Source of the DNA: Heloderma charlesbogerti
Taxonomy: Eukaryota; Chordata; Lepidosauria; Squamata; Helodermatidae
Assembly (NCBI GenBank): GCA_026122225.1
Contig: JANEZZ010001570.1
Coordinates: 3,038,001 to 3,102,000, forward strand
Reading direction: 5' to 3'
Length of the DNA: 64,000 nucleotides
The first letter of the stretch is position 1. Each line of letters begins with the position of its first letter. Of this stretch, positions 33,665-44,419 are shown one piece after another. The notes under the pieces are model-generated. The model was given only the letters and a program-made list of their open reading frames with translations. It did not search any database and was not told where the DNA came from. The position numbers were made by a program, and so were the translations under genes.

Positions 33665-33830
33665 TATGGACACAGGAAGCTGCCTTATACTGGATCAAAC
33701 CATTGGACCATCTAGCTCAGTGTTATCAACACTAACTGTCAGGGGCTCTCCAGCCCTACCTAGAGAGGCTGGGAACTGAACTTGAGACCTGATGCATGCA
33801 AAGCATGTGCATCCAAATACTAACAAGGGC
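33665..33830 (-). mobile_element. tRNA-like SINE remnant, minus strand
   Basis: The plus strand reads ACACAGGAAGCTGCCTTATACTGG...CATCTAGCTCAGTGTT...CCTGATGCATGCAAAGCATGTGC. The complement of the last part is tRNA-Ala-like (GCACATGCTTTGCATGC anticodon arm followed by a GGTCTCAAGTTCAGTTCCC-like T arm). It is a better preserved member of the family at 13790-13990, diverged from any functional tRNA. Confidence 0.6.
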
Positions 33831-34029
33831 CAACTCTGCTTAACTTCTGAGACAGGATGTGATTGGGTACTTTCAGGGCGGTGTGCCTATAGGCTTGTGT
33901 CTGATGAGGTTGAAGTTATATGGATTATGGACATGCTACCTAGGAGTTTTCTATTTTCCTTCAGAGAAGACTCCTTCTCTGCAGTGAGCTATCTCATTGA
34001 TTCACCTACACAATGTTAAACTATTGTCA

Positions 34030-34430
34030 TGCACGCACGTGCGCACAGACTATCCATGGGGCTGCCTTTGAAGAGGGCTTGAAAAAGACCACTGGTCCAG
34101 AATGTAGCCTCCAGCCTGATAACAGGGCAGGCCAATTGAAACATATAATCCCAGTTTAAGGGCAACACCATTGGCTTCCACTTTGTTTCTGGACACAATT
34201 CAAAGTGGTGGTTTTGATCATTAAAGTCCTAAGATGTCTGGACCCAGATATCTCAAGGTCTTCTTTTTGAACATACGTGAACATTCAGGAAGGTTCAAAC
34301 TGTTGGTAGTGCAGTGGGTGTTTATGTGGCACAGGGCCTATCCAGAAATGGCACTAAGGTGGGAGCTCCCTTTCAGAGTTCATGCTCCAACCCTGGTAGC
34401 TTTTAAATAGCCTGGCCATGGTTACAAAGA
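34030..34430 (+). mobile_element. Old L2/CR1-group LINE fragment, plus strand
   Basis: Plus-strand translation in broken frames resembles the RT C-terminal half of this group: GAAFEEGLKKTTGPECSLQP, then HHWLPLCFWTQFKVVVLIIK and VLRCLDPDISRS. It is comparable with HRLPVGFWAQFIVLVMIYK in the L2 at 47.3 kb. Heavily mutated, with no catalytic motif. Confidence 0.65.
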
Positions 34431-35107
34431 CTTTGGTAACATCGCTTTTGGACTATTGTAGTGCACTGTAAATGCGGCTGCCCATGCAGACTACTCAGAA
34501 ACTTCCATTTTTACAAAATACAGAGGAGAGATTACAGATCTCAAATGGAACACACCTCACTAGCAGTGGTTGTAATGGTAAATTTTGAAGTGCAGGTACT
34601 CATCGTGATAGTCATACCCCCAAGGAGAGTCTAAAAATTCAGGTAGCTGTGTTGATCTACATCAACAAACCAGTTCTAGCAGTTATTTTAATCTCCATCA
34701 AGAGCAGATATTTTGTAAAGCGAATGGCTAGTATCCTATTGTGCATGTGTGCTCGTGGGACTGACTGCTCCTGCAACTGGGCTTTCACACTTCTAAAAAC
34801 AACTCAAAACTAGGAGAAATGCTCATTTCCAGAATAGGGCAGGTCACTGGGGCAGGTCAGACTAGTCTCCTCTTTATTGTGCTTTAAATGGACAGGGAGG
34901 ACTATATTGTTCTGTCAAGCTTCTAATGCTTTCTAATGTTGTTTTCTCATCTTATTGCAATGAACATTCTGGCTCCGTTTCCATTGCATTGTTCTGATGT
35001 ATCAGTTTTATTCTGTTTTTATTGATGTTTGTTTATCTGAATTTTTCATATAACTTTGCATACCCAGTGGGTGGAGCGACAAGTTATAAATATGTTAAGT
35101 AAATAAT

Positions 35108-35327
35108 CATTGGAGGATGGTGGGTCCAATTTTGGTGGGATGGTGAATCCATTCTGGACTTTAGTCAGAACCAGTCATAACTCTAAAGGAATTATCCAAG
35201 GTGTCAAACCTACTTTGGAGATAGGGTTCAACACTTTGGATAGCACCTTTAGAATCCTGGCTGGTTCTGACTAAAACACAGAATGGATTCACAGCCCCAC
35301 CGAAATCAGAGCCACCAGCCTCCACTG
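35108..35327. mobile_element. Foldback hAT-like MITE copy a (CAGTGGAGG ends)
   Basis: Left CATTGGAGGATGGTGG mirrors right CCACCAGCCTCCACTG. Inner arms GGTGAATCCATTCTGG and ACAGAATGGATTCAC are also inverted. Flanks TAAATAAT and TAAAAAAA could be a decayed 8-bp TSD. A better sister copy with an exact TSD is at 53203-53353. Confidence 0.65.
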
Positions 35328-35339
35328 TAAAAAAAATCC

Positions 35340-38260
35340 AATCATCCCCTTTCCGTCAACCTTGGGGGTATTTTCCAACTCGTGTCAGAAGATGACCGCA
35401 AACATACCATATGCCATAAGGTCTGAAGAGTCTATCAATAAGGCGCCCACATCTTGCAAAACTTCCTTCTCAGTTCATACCACTCATAGCCACATCTGTA
35501 CATTCTGTCATTACAAAGAAGCACAAACAACAGACGACTTTAGCAGCATTTCTGTATGCCTTTTCAAAACACAAATGCAGGAATGTGTTGTCAAAAACAA
35601 GTAGTAGGATGAATCAATGGAACAAGTGGTAGGAGTAATATATAATGTTGCAACGCTGATGTAATTTGCAGCATTAATGGTATCTAAAGCATGTCTGACT
35701 CGTCCAAAAATCTAGCCCTTAACTCCCCACTCAAGCTGGAAAAAACAGCAGAGGAAAGTGGTGTGGACTAGGTCCCATAAGGGCATATTTGAAGGCTGAC
35801 TGCATTACTGGCTGAGAACTTAATCCACAGCAGTCAGTTATCAGTCACAAATCCACTGTAATTGCTCAGACAGTATAAAAGGGATTTATATGTCAGTAGC
35901 CTGAAGGTCTCAGTTGTACTGTGTTTCAAGAGTTCATTAAAGAACCATTTCATATTCCTGTCAATCTGTCATTTATTTCAGGTGATAGCCATACGGCAAG
36001 GTTAATCCAAATGAATATAAAGGCCTATGTAAGAAGATTTTGTTCATCTCTCTAGCTCATCGGCTTGAAGAGTTATTGCTTTGGTAATGTAAAGCATTAT
36101 AAATGAGAGGATATTAAGGAGACCAGATCTAGAGCCCTTTCAAATCAATAGTTCATAGTCACAGTATTTTTTCAAACAATATACTGTTTGGCTGAGACCT
36201 AATTTCTCCCTTTGCCATTAATGTCTGCAAAATGTCAAATACCACAGTTTGTTTTACATTATGACCACAGAGATATTCATTCTTTGGAATTTGTAGATAT
36301 AAAGTACACGGTGGAGAGCAAAATAAAAAAGAAAATGATATTATTAGTTATTTCAGGAAACATTAAATAAAATCTTCAGGAGAAAGATTCCATTTAAGTC
36401 TTTGTGAAGGATTGCCTTTCTGTTGAAGTCTCTCTCTCTCTCTCTCTCTCTCTGCAGTTTCTTATTACAGGAAACAAAGACTGAAATTATGAGAACGCAT
36501 TCCAAAAACAACATTTTACCTATTATTTTCTAGTCCAGATGCTATGCAAGAGGCATAAGTGGAAAGAGTGGAGAAATTCAATGAATCTGCCCCTTGCTTT
36601 GATAGAGTTTCATGTTTTTACTTGGGATTCTTGAATCATGGGGAGTTTAAGCTGGTTCAGATTGTCATAACAATACAAGGAGGATTCTCTTCTATGAAAT
36701 AACTATTATACTTTGAGCTCCCTTCTACTCTTTTCCAGCTCAAATAACATTTCAACCATTTAAATTATTTTGCTTTCATAAGACTAGTATACAGCCAAAG
36801 AAAAGAACTAGAATGAGTGCCAATCCTGGAACCAACTATAGGCATGGATTTTTCCATTGCATGCACATGCACAAAAAAATCAGCATACGTGACAATGCGC
36901 ACATGTATTTATGATATTTTACATAGAATTGTCTTTCATATTACAGAAGGAAAGGAAGACATTGAACTGGGCATCATTGGTGTACCTGAGCTGATATTCA
37001 GAAATCCAAGGTTCTGTGCCTCCCATTAACTATCAAGGGAAACATTTTAAATGGCTATAACCCTTTTCTCTTTGGTCAGAATTAGATGATGTGTCCAGAC
37101 ATGGAAGCGCCTTAGGAGGGGATCACATCTACCAAATGTCAGGAAAATAGTTGCAAGTTGTTTTGTGTTATGCGCCCCCCCCATTTTTTTTAAAGGAAAC
37201 TGCAGATAACTTTTTTATTTCTTGGCAAACCTGGATGCAATTTGCAGAGATAGTTAGGTGCCCCTTCTGAAGGAATCGAGCCTGCGAAGTTTCAGATGAG
37301 TAGGATTTCATGTAAGAGCAGCCTTGACACTGTTAAGTATCCTTAGTATATTCAGAACCAGCAGTACTGTTAATTAGACTGAGGTGCCACTTCAGGCAGC
37401 CAATTAGGTTGTCATGAAATAGTGGCAAGTTGTTGTTGTTGTTGTTATATTTTTACTGCCACTAAACTGGAGAGGTGTGAGATTTTCTGCCTCAGGTGCC
37501 AAAATAACTGGGCTGGCCTTGGGTAGTATGCACCTTGACATTGGGCGTGTATGTGGGCCAGGGGCTGGGGTACCATTTGCCATTCTGCCCCAGGCTACAA
37601 AATGCCTTGGAACCTGATTATATATGTTCTGTAATACAGACTTGAAGTAGGTAGGAACCCAATGGACTACTTGACAGACCCTTTCACATTTGGAAACATG
37701 CCTGTGAGTCCATTTTTTTTTTTTAATCTTTTCTCAGTTTTAAAATGCTCACACCCACAGTAGTGAGTTTTGTGTAAGCGAAGCTCTTTCTGGCATCAGT
37801 GGAACATTTTCTGCTTCATACATTTTTAGTCCTGAGGCAAAACAGTAGGTATTGAATAACTGCCAAAGCACAACTGTTATTATTATTTTTCTGGTGCTGG
37901 AAACCTTTGTGATTTCCACTCAGGAGTGATACCTATCGAGTTCATTACCAAATGCTTATTGTTTTTAGATAGCCATTAAAAAAACTGAGGTAAATTTGCT
38001 AAGTTAAATTTCAATGCATTCCACTTGACTGATGAAGGTCCCACTAATCAGAATGTGTGTTTTTTTTTAAGCAGCTTTAAAAAAATTAATTCTCATTACA
38101 GAAGATGTGCAAGACGTAACTTTTATTTTCTGAGAAGCTATCTCAAGTTAATAGCCCTTGATATCATACTTCCACATGCAGACATAGATCACTATAGAGA
38201 GAACCCTGCACTGTCTCCTGTATGGTCAACATTCACAGGCATGATGTGGAATGGGAGATG
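35340..38260. other. Unassigned DNA
   Basis: No gene or definable transposon was recognised over about 2.9 kb of AT-rich sequence. A (TC)n run of 12 units lies at 36429-36453, a (TTG)n run near 37431-37446 and poly-T near 37716. This is the longest repeat-poor stretch of the window and the best candidate for ordinary unique host DNA. Confidence 0.5.
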
Positions 38261-38269
38261 TCAGATATG

Positions 38270-39324
38270 CCCTACCTGGCGCCAGCTTGTCTGGCTAAAA
38301 GGGGGGGGGCATTGCGAGCGGGTGGGGTGACAAGACGTAGGGGCCTCTGATTGGTGCACCCCAGTGGCACCACCATGCAGTGAGGGGCATGCTGAGCTGC
38401 CTTAAACTCAGCTCCCCCTCCCAATCTCAGCTCTTTGGCGCGACGCAGCAGGAGAGAGCTAAAGGCCTGGATTCGACGAGAGACTTCTGCCTGCTGGAGA
38501 CCGGCTTCGTCGTCGTTCCAGCCACCTGGACCCAGCGTGCTTCTGCGTGCCCAAAAGCTTCTCTTCACACACGCCTATCGAGTTGTGCCGGCCATCGGGA
38601 GAGCCAACGTTGCTGACATTAGAGGGAGTGTCGCTAGGCCAGCCTCTGATGGCGCTTGCTGCCTCCGGGGCTCCAGAGTTCTTGGTGATATCGTGCCCGC
38701 CTCCCTCCCTCGCCGGCTCTTTTCTCCTCGCTCACTTGGAGCGCCTGCCGCAGCCCCGGGTTGGCCGGTGGCGCGGCGGCAGCGCTCGTGTGCGAAACTC
38801 CTCCTCCCCCACAGCTGGCGTTTTACTGTCTGTGTGAGCGCCGGCTGCGGCTCTGGGTGTGCGCGCCCGGGTGTGGTGCTTTTAGTCTTCTTCCGTGGGG
38901 TCCGGGCAGGGTGGCGCACACCCGCCCACCTGCCCGCTGGTTAACCCCCCCCTCACCTCGCCCGCCCGTTCGCCCACCCGCCCGCTCGCTCACCTGACCC
39001 CTTGCTTACCTGCCCGCCCACTCGGTCACCCGCTCGCTTGCCGATTGCCTGCCGGCCCACTGGCCGGCTCTCGGCCGGCCTGCCGGCCGGCCTGTCTATC
39101 TGGCTGCCGGCCTCTTCCTTACCACACCTTCCACCGGCCTCCGGTGGACGCAGCCGTGCGCTTGTGCTGCTGCGCCCTCGGAGGCATTAATACCGGCAGG
39201 GAGCGTCGGCGGTGCGAGTGAGCGCGGCGCCAGTGTTTGCCGGCGCCAGGGCTCACAGCGACGGCGTGCCTGCCCCCCTCTCGACAGCCAAGACTGCCTG
39301 GTTGGGAGGGGCGCCTGGCTGCTG
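38270..39324 (+). promoter_or_regulatory. CpG-rich leader of the DIRS-type element (putative promoter/5' UTR)
   Basis: This kilobase is far richer in G+C and CpG than the flanking DNA. It contains a reversed CCAAT box (CTGATTGGTGC, 38347), GC-box-like tracts and a degenerate minisatellite of CCCGCCCGCTCGCTCACC-like units at about 38925-39100. No domain was recognised in its open frames. Its place directly before gag argues for the element's internal promoter and leader. A host CpG-island remnant captured next to the element is the alternative. Confidence 0.5.
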
Positions 39325-39890
39325 AGCCGCCATTCCCGTTCCTTATTTGGTGGCTGTAGTCTACGTAAATGTTTACGTAGACTACGGCGAAAATAAGGGC
39401 AACGCAAATATAGCGTAGACTACATTTACGTAGACTACAGCCACCAAATAAGGAACGGGAATGGCGGCTCCCTATGGGGGCCGCCATTCGCGTACGCGCT
39501 TTTTTTTTTTTTTTAAAGTCACCCGTGATAGGCTACGTGACGATTCACGTAGCCTATCATGGCTGACTTTGCAGATCTAGCCGTGATAGGCTACGTGAAT
39601 CGTTACATAGCCTATCAGGGGAAGTTTTTTTTTTTTTTTCTTTCATTACAATGGCGGCGGCGGCAGCCGGTCGAAAGACCGGCTGCCGCTCCCGCCTCGC
39701 TCGAAAACCCGCCGAACCGCCGGCCGGAGCAGCCACCGGGAGGGACATTCGCAAAAGGTAAGTCCCGTCCCGGGGGGGGTGCGGGGGGCAGGGGGGTGCG
39801 GAGGATTTCTCCCTGAAACTTGTTCAGGGGGCCGAACACGTTGGCACTCGGCCCCCCGAAGTTTCGGGGAGAAATTCTCCGCCAGCCCTA
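39325..39890. mobile_element. Partial hAT-type MITE copy (TAGGGATG family), left end missing
   Basis: It has family modules in the usual order: AGCCGCCATTCCCGTTCCTTATTTGG (39325), two TAGTCTACGTAAATG..TTTACGTAGACTA palindromes, GTGATAGGCTACGTGACGATTCACGTAGCC palindromes (39526-39620) and a right terminus CGCCAGCCCTA at 39890. The expected TAGGGATG left half is absent, and no matching TSD for TTCCCTGG (39891-39898) was found. A deletion must therefore have removed the left half and adjoining retroelement sequence. Confidence 0.8.
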
Positions 39891-39924
39891 TTCCCTGGGT
39901 GCACAAGCAACAATGTCGTTTTTT

Positions 39925-40534
39925 TCCAGCTGGGGATCAGAGCACACCCACGATTGATACAGGTGAGACTGCTTTGGCACCGCCTGGCCGGGCATGGGGC
40001 AAATCAACCCCTGGGGTTGGGCGCCGTGGTTTACCCTTCAGGGCGGCTCAGTCCCCCCTCTTCCACTTCCTTCAGTTACCTCAACCCCCCGCAGTTAGTA
40101 CTCCTTAGCCCGTTGCCTCAGCCTCAACTCCTAGTTCAACTGCTCCGGTGGCCAGCCCACCCAGTTCATTGGGGCCTGGCACCACATTCCCCCTACTAGT
40201 ACCGGCAGGAGACGCCACCATGCCTGCCTCGCCACTAGTCCAGCCTCATCCGCTTAACGTCGCCTCCACCAGTGTTTGGCAGGGGCCCGCCAGTTCGGTT
40301 CAAGACCCCCTAGCTTCCCTACCTCCTCCCCTGCTAGCCCCACAGTTGTCCTCAGTTGACCCATGTGCCAACCTGAGTCGAGGATCTATGCCCACAGGTG
40401 CTACGTCCTCCCCTATTGGTTTTCACTTAACCATTGCCACCAGAGAAAAGATTTTGCGGGGTGAATTTAATTTATCCATGTCTTTGCCCTGCTCTTTCGT
40501 GAGCCCGAACCCAGCGACAAAGATAGGACCTGTC
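39925..40534 (+). pseudogene. DIRS-type gag-like ORF, N-terminal part
   Basis: Frame 2 reads a Pro/Ser/Ala-rich N-terminal region (about 39930-40400). An in-frame TAG sits at 40106-40108 (STP*PVAS). The conserved element motif TREKILRGEFNLS follows near 40440-40480, after which MITE A enters at 40535. The rest of the protein resumes at 42234 in the same frame number. The true start is unclear because the partial MITE at 39325-39890 lies just upstream. The protein would package element RNA; function is inferred from position and the zinc finger downstream. Confidence 0.7.
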
Positions 40535-40684
40535 TAGGGATGGGGGAGAATTTCTCCCCGAAACTTCAGAGGGCCGAGTGCCAACGCATTCGGTCCTCCG
40601 AAGGTTGTTCGGGGAGAAATTCTCCGCCCCCCCCGGGATGGGACTTACCTTTCACGAATGTCCCTCCCGGCGGCGGGTCCCGGC

Positions 40685-41720
40685 TAAGGATGGCGGAGAA
40701 TTTCTCCCCGAAACTTCAGGGGGCCGAGCGCCAACGTGTTCGGCCACCCGAACAAGTTTCAGGGAGAAATTCTCCACACCACCCCCGCCCCCCGCACCCC
40801 TCCCGGGATGGGACTTACCTTTGCCGAATGTCCCTCCCGGCGGCGGGTCCGGCCGGCGGTTCGGCGGGTGTTTGTCCGGGGCGGGAGCGGCAGCCGCCAT
40901 TCCAAGAAAAGAAAAAAAAAACAAAAACGCCCCCATGATAGGCTACGTGACGATTAACGTAGCCTATCACGGCTAGATTTGCAAAGTCAGCCAGGATAGG
41001 CTACGTTAATCGTCACGTAGCCTATCACGGGTGATTTTTTTTTAAAAAGCGCATACGGATAATGGCGGCCCCCATAGGGAGCCGCCATTCCCGTTCCTTA
41101 TTTGGTCGCTGTAGTCTACGTAAAGATTTACGTAGACTACAGCAAAAATAAAGGCAACGCTATTTGCGTTGCCCTTATTTTCGCCGTAGTCTACGTAAAT
41201 CTCTACGTAGACTACAGCGACCAAATAAGGAACGGGAATGGCAGCTTCCTATTGGGGCCGCCATTATCTGCACGTGCTTTTTTTTTTTTTTTTTAAGTCA
41301 CCCGTGATAGGCTACGTGACGATTAATGTAGCCTATCACGGCTGACTTTGCAGATCTAGCCATGATAGGCTACGTTAATCGTCACATAGCCTATCATGGG
41401 GGCGTTTGTTTTTTTTTAAAAAAACTTTTGAGTTCGCGGCCGGGCGAGGCGAGGCGCTTCCTCTCTGGCCTGAATTTCGGCTGGGTGAGGCGGGAAGCTT
41501 CCCCCCCAGCCTGAATTTCGGCCGGGTGAGGCGGGAAGCTTCCCCCCCGGCCTGAATTTCGGCCGGGTGAGGTGGGAAGCTTCCCCCCCGGCCTGAATTT
41601 CGGCCGGGCGAGGCGGGAAGCCTCCCCCTCCAGCCTGAACTTCGTGGGGGGAGCAGCGAAGCGCCTCCCCCCCACCACGAAAAGCTTCGAGGACAGATAA
41701 GTGAGTTTCATCCACCCCTA
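40685..41720. mobile_element. hAT-type MITE B nested within MITE A
   Basis: Starts TAAGGATGGCGGAG (one change from the family end) and ends CATCCACCCCTA. GTCCCGGC (40677-40684) and GTCCCAGC (41721-41728) form an 8-bp TSD with one G/A difference. The interior has paired TAGTCTACGTAAA..TTTACGTAGACTA palindromes (41111-41140, 41187-41216), a GGCAACGCTATTTGCGTTGCC hairpin at 41152-41172 and GATAGGCTACGTGACGATTA palindromes. Four direct units of CTGAATTTCGGCCGGGTGAGG lie at 41470-41610. Confidence 0.9.
41455..41640. repeat. Tandem GGCCTGAATTTCGGCCGGG repeat inside MITE B
   Basis: About four direct units of 46-47 bp, each with CTGAATTTCGGC(C/T)GGG(T/C)GAGG(C/T)GGGAAGCTTCC. Two related units occur in MITE A at 42060-42130. 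Each unit is partly self-complementary (GGAAGCTTCC), so the array is a small minisatellite within the MITE. Confidence 0.9.
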
Positions 41721-42233
41721 GTCCCAGCGGCGGTTCGGCAGGTCTTCGTCAGGGGCGGGGGCGGCAGATAGCGTTGCCCTTATTTTCGCCGTAGTCTACG
41801 TAAATCTTTACGTAGACTACAGGGACCAAATAAGGAACACGAATGGCGGCTCCCTATGGGGGCCACCATTTGTATACGCACTTTTTTTTTTTTTCAAAGT
41901 CACCCGTGATAGGCTACGTGATGATTAACGTAGCCTATCACGGCTGACTTTGCAGATCTAGCCGTGATAGGCTACGTTAATTGTTACGTAGCCTATCACA
42001 GGGGCGTTTGTTTGTTTTTTCTTTTGAAGTTCGTGGCCGGAGAGACGGGGCGCTTCTCCCTGGCCTGAATTTCGGCCGGGCGAGGCGGGAAGCCTCCCCC
42101 CCGGCCTGAATTTCGGCTGGGCAAAGAGGGAAGCCTCCCCCCCCAGCCTGAACTTCGGGGGGAGCAGCGAAGCACCTCCCCCCCACCGCGAAGCAAGCTG
42201 CGAGACCAGGTAAGTGACTTTCGTGCATCCCTA

Positions 42234-42744
42234 CCCGTGACCGGGATCCTGAGTGGAGCAAAGCTCGCAAGGTGCCTCGCACCTGGGCGAATTGGTTGCC
42301 AGGTTTTTTAATTTACGCTGGCATCCTCCAACAGAGATTCCCTGAGAGGGCTTGGGTTCTCACCAAGTACCTCGACATAATATACAGGGCTTACTCCGAA
42401 TATGAAGGGAGCGCATCGCTGGCCTACGATAAGGCCTTCCGAAGGAGGGCCGCCATTGACCCTTCCATGCGCTGGGATCTGAAGAACCAGGACCTTTGGC
42501 TCCAATTCATGACCCCTTCCAGGCCAGACTTCGGCGACAGGTCTGACAGCGGCCACATCCTGGCCAAGCTGTCGCCCGCAATAGCCGCCAGGCCTATTGC
42601 GGGTCCAGGGGTTCAACACCGCTGGCTGTGCTGGGAGTTCAGCTCCAAAGGTTCCTGCTCCCATAACCCATGCCGCTTCCGGCATGAGTGCTCCCTTTGT
42701 GGCGGTCAACACTCCTGCTTCTCTTGCCCGAGAGCCAGAGGTTA
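42234..42744 (+). pseudogene. DIRS-type gag-like ORF, C-terminal part with CCCH zinc finger
   Basis: Continues gag after MITE A. It shows WANWLPGFLIYAG, RAWVLTKYLDIIYRAYSEYE and LAYDKAFRRRAA, conserved-looking segments of Ngaro-type gag-like proteins. A Cys-rich end at about 42627-42735 follows: a C-x8-C-x4-C-x3-H finger (positions around WEFSSKGSC and NPCRFRH) and a second Cys/His group (CSLCGGQHSCFSC). It ends at TAG 42742-42744, and the RT frame begins just after or overlapping. Zinc fingers of this type usually bind RNA. The part itself has no internal stop. Confidence 0.75.
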
Positions 42745-42761
42745 GAGAGGTCACCCAAGGG

Positions 42762-44419
42762 ATGGCCATGGTGGCAGAAAACAGGGCGGTGGGCATCCTC
42801 CCCCTCCCAAAGGGCCCCAGCCCAGTTAAGATTCTTCCGCTCCTTCAACTTCTAGGGCATTACCCAAATTGGCGGGCAGTGATCTACTTGGAACGCAGCT
42901 TTACACTGGGTTTCAGGATCCCCTTTAAGAGTCTGTGCAAGCCATATTTGACCGGTAACCACTGGTCTGTTCTTAGCATGCAGCGCTTGGTGCAAGATAA
43001 AATTAACAAAGACGTTCAGTCAGGTCAGGTCATCAGACCCTTTTCCTCGCCCCCGCTACCCAACCTGAGGATTTCCCCTTTGGGAATTATCCCCAAGAAA
43101 TCGCCCGGTGAGTTCAGGTTAATTCATGACCTCTCTTTCCCCAAGGGCCAGTTGGTTAACGATGAAATCCCAGATTACCTATGTTCCGTGCGTTATACAT
43201 CCTTTGACACTGCAGTAGCCGTGATAAGAGCCCTGGGTCGCGGGCCTTTGTGGGCAAGTGTGATATCAAATCCGCTTTTCACATTTTGCCTATCAATCCT
43301 CTGGATTTTGATTTGCTGGGATTTTCCTTCCAGGACAAATTTTACATCGACCGCGCCCTCCCTATGGGATGCTCCATCTCTTGCGCCATGTTTGAAACGT
43401 TTAGTACCTTTCTGGAATGGGCCATATGGGATAAGACAGGCTGCGGCGATGTGGTCCATTATTTGGATGACTTCCTGTTTGCTGGACCCGGGGATGGCAG
43501 TCAATGCTCTGACCTGATTAGGGCATTCATATCCCTTTCCTCAGATTTAGGTGTCCCTTTGGCACACGAGAAGACAGAGGGCCCAGCTGTTACTTTGACG
43601 TTCTTAGGGATCGAGCTCGATACCCTCGCACAATGTTCTCATCTCCCTCACGATAAATTGCTGGTACTTAAAAATAAGCTCCAGTCCATCTTGCACCTTC
43701 GTAAAGTCTCCCTTAGAGCCCTCCAGGAAGTCGTTGGCCATTTGAACTTCACTTGTAGGGTGGTGGCCCCCGGCCGCGCATTCCTGCGACGGCTCTGCTG
43801 GGCAATGCGGGGTCTTCAACTCCCGCATCATCGCACCAGAGTCACCTCTGCTATGCGCATGGACCTGCGGGTATGGCTTAAATTCCTGAGGGACTTTAAT
43901 GGCATCTCCTTTTGGAGACGCGAGTTACTTCTACGAGCCGACATGCAGATCCATTCGGACGCGGCTGGCACCTTTGGTTTTGGGCTAATTTGGCGAGACC
44001 GGTAGTGCCTGGGCCAGTGGCCGGAGACCTGGGCTGCCGGCTGTATCTGTCGGGACCTCACCTTCCTGGAATTCTTCCCCATTTACGTGGCTGTACATAT
44101 TTGGGCAGACTTGATGGCCAACTCTGTTGCCCTTTTTTGGTGCGACAACTTCGCTGTAGTGCACATCATTAATACATTATCCTCCAGAAACCAAAGGGTC
44201 ATGGAGTTAGTTAGAGCATTTACCCTTCAATGCCTACGCCACAACATATGGTTCCATGCCTGCCATGTGCCGGGTCTGGGGAACCCTGTAGCCAATGCTT
44301 TGTCACAAAACCAGATTGACAGGTTCCGTGCGTTGGCTCCGTGGGCACGTCCGCTGCCAGACCCCATGCCAGACGAACTGTGGGAGATTGGCGCTCTCAA
44401 GTCGAACATGCTATCCTGA
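42762..44419 (+). pseudogene. DIRS-type reverse transcriptase-RNase H
   Basis: RT fingers run in frame 0 from about 42762 (LGIIPKKSPGEFRLIHDLSF). A one-base frameshift near 43245-43255 follows. The palm continues in frame 2: CDIKSAFHILPI (catalytic Asp, 43262), LPMGCSISCAMFE (motif B) and HYLDDFLF (YLDD at 43460). RNase H is marked by IHSDAAGTFGFGLIW, interrupted by an in-frame TAG at 44003-44005. It then continues with FWCDNFAVVHIIN and NPVANALSQ to the stop at 44419. Catalytic Asp residues appear intact, so the only lesions are one frameshift and one stop. The end overlaps the recombinase frame by 79 bases. Confidence 0.9.

Larger units (their letters stand above)
40535..42233. mobile_element. 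hAT-type MITE A (TAGGGATG family) inside gag, itself hit by MITE B
   Basis: It starts TAGGGATGGGGGAG and ends CGTGCATCCCTA. Outside bases GACCTGTC and CCCGTGAC do not form a clear TSD, so the flanks have mutated or a small rearrangement occurred. The element is cut at 40684/40685 by MITE B and resumes at 41729 with GCGGTTCGGCAGGTC. Its own right part carries TAGTCTACGTAAATCTTTACGTAGACTA (41794-41821), GTGATAGGCTACGTG palindromes and CGGCCGGGCGAGGCGGGAAGC repeats. Net length without MITE B and one TSD is about 655 bp. Confidence 0.88.

Noticed and set aside
33760..33815. Functional tRNA-Ala gene on the minus strand
   Set aside because: The resemblance covers only part of the tRNA, arms do not pair fully and the sequence continues into a repeat body shared with 13790-13990.
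36817..37029. 70-codon frame as a possible small gene
   Set aside because: No homology, no splice or promoter context; length is within chance for AT-rich DNA.
38435..38944. 169-codon Arg/Pro-rich open frame in the CpG-rich leader
   Set aside because: GC-rich DNA gives long chance frames. Several overlapping frames on both strands are equally long and none has a recognisable domain.
40535..42233. Exact 8-bp TSD for MITE A
   Set aside because: GACCTGTC and CCCGTGAC do not match well enough; I report the element without claiming a TSD.
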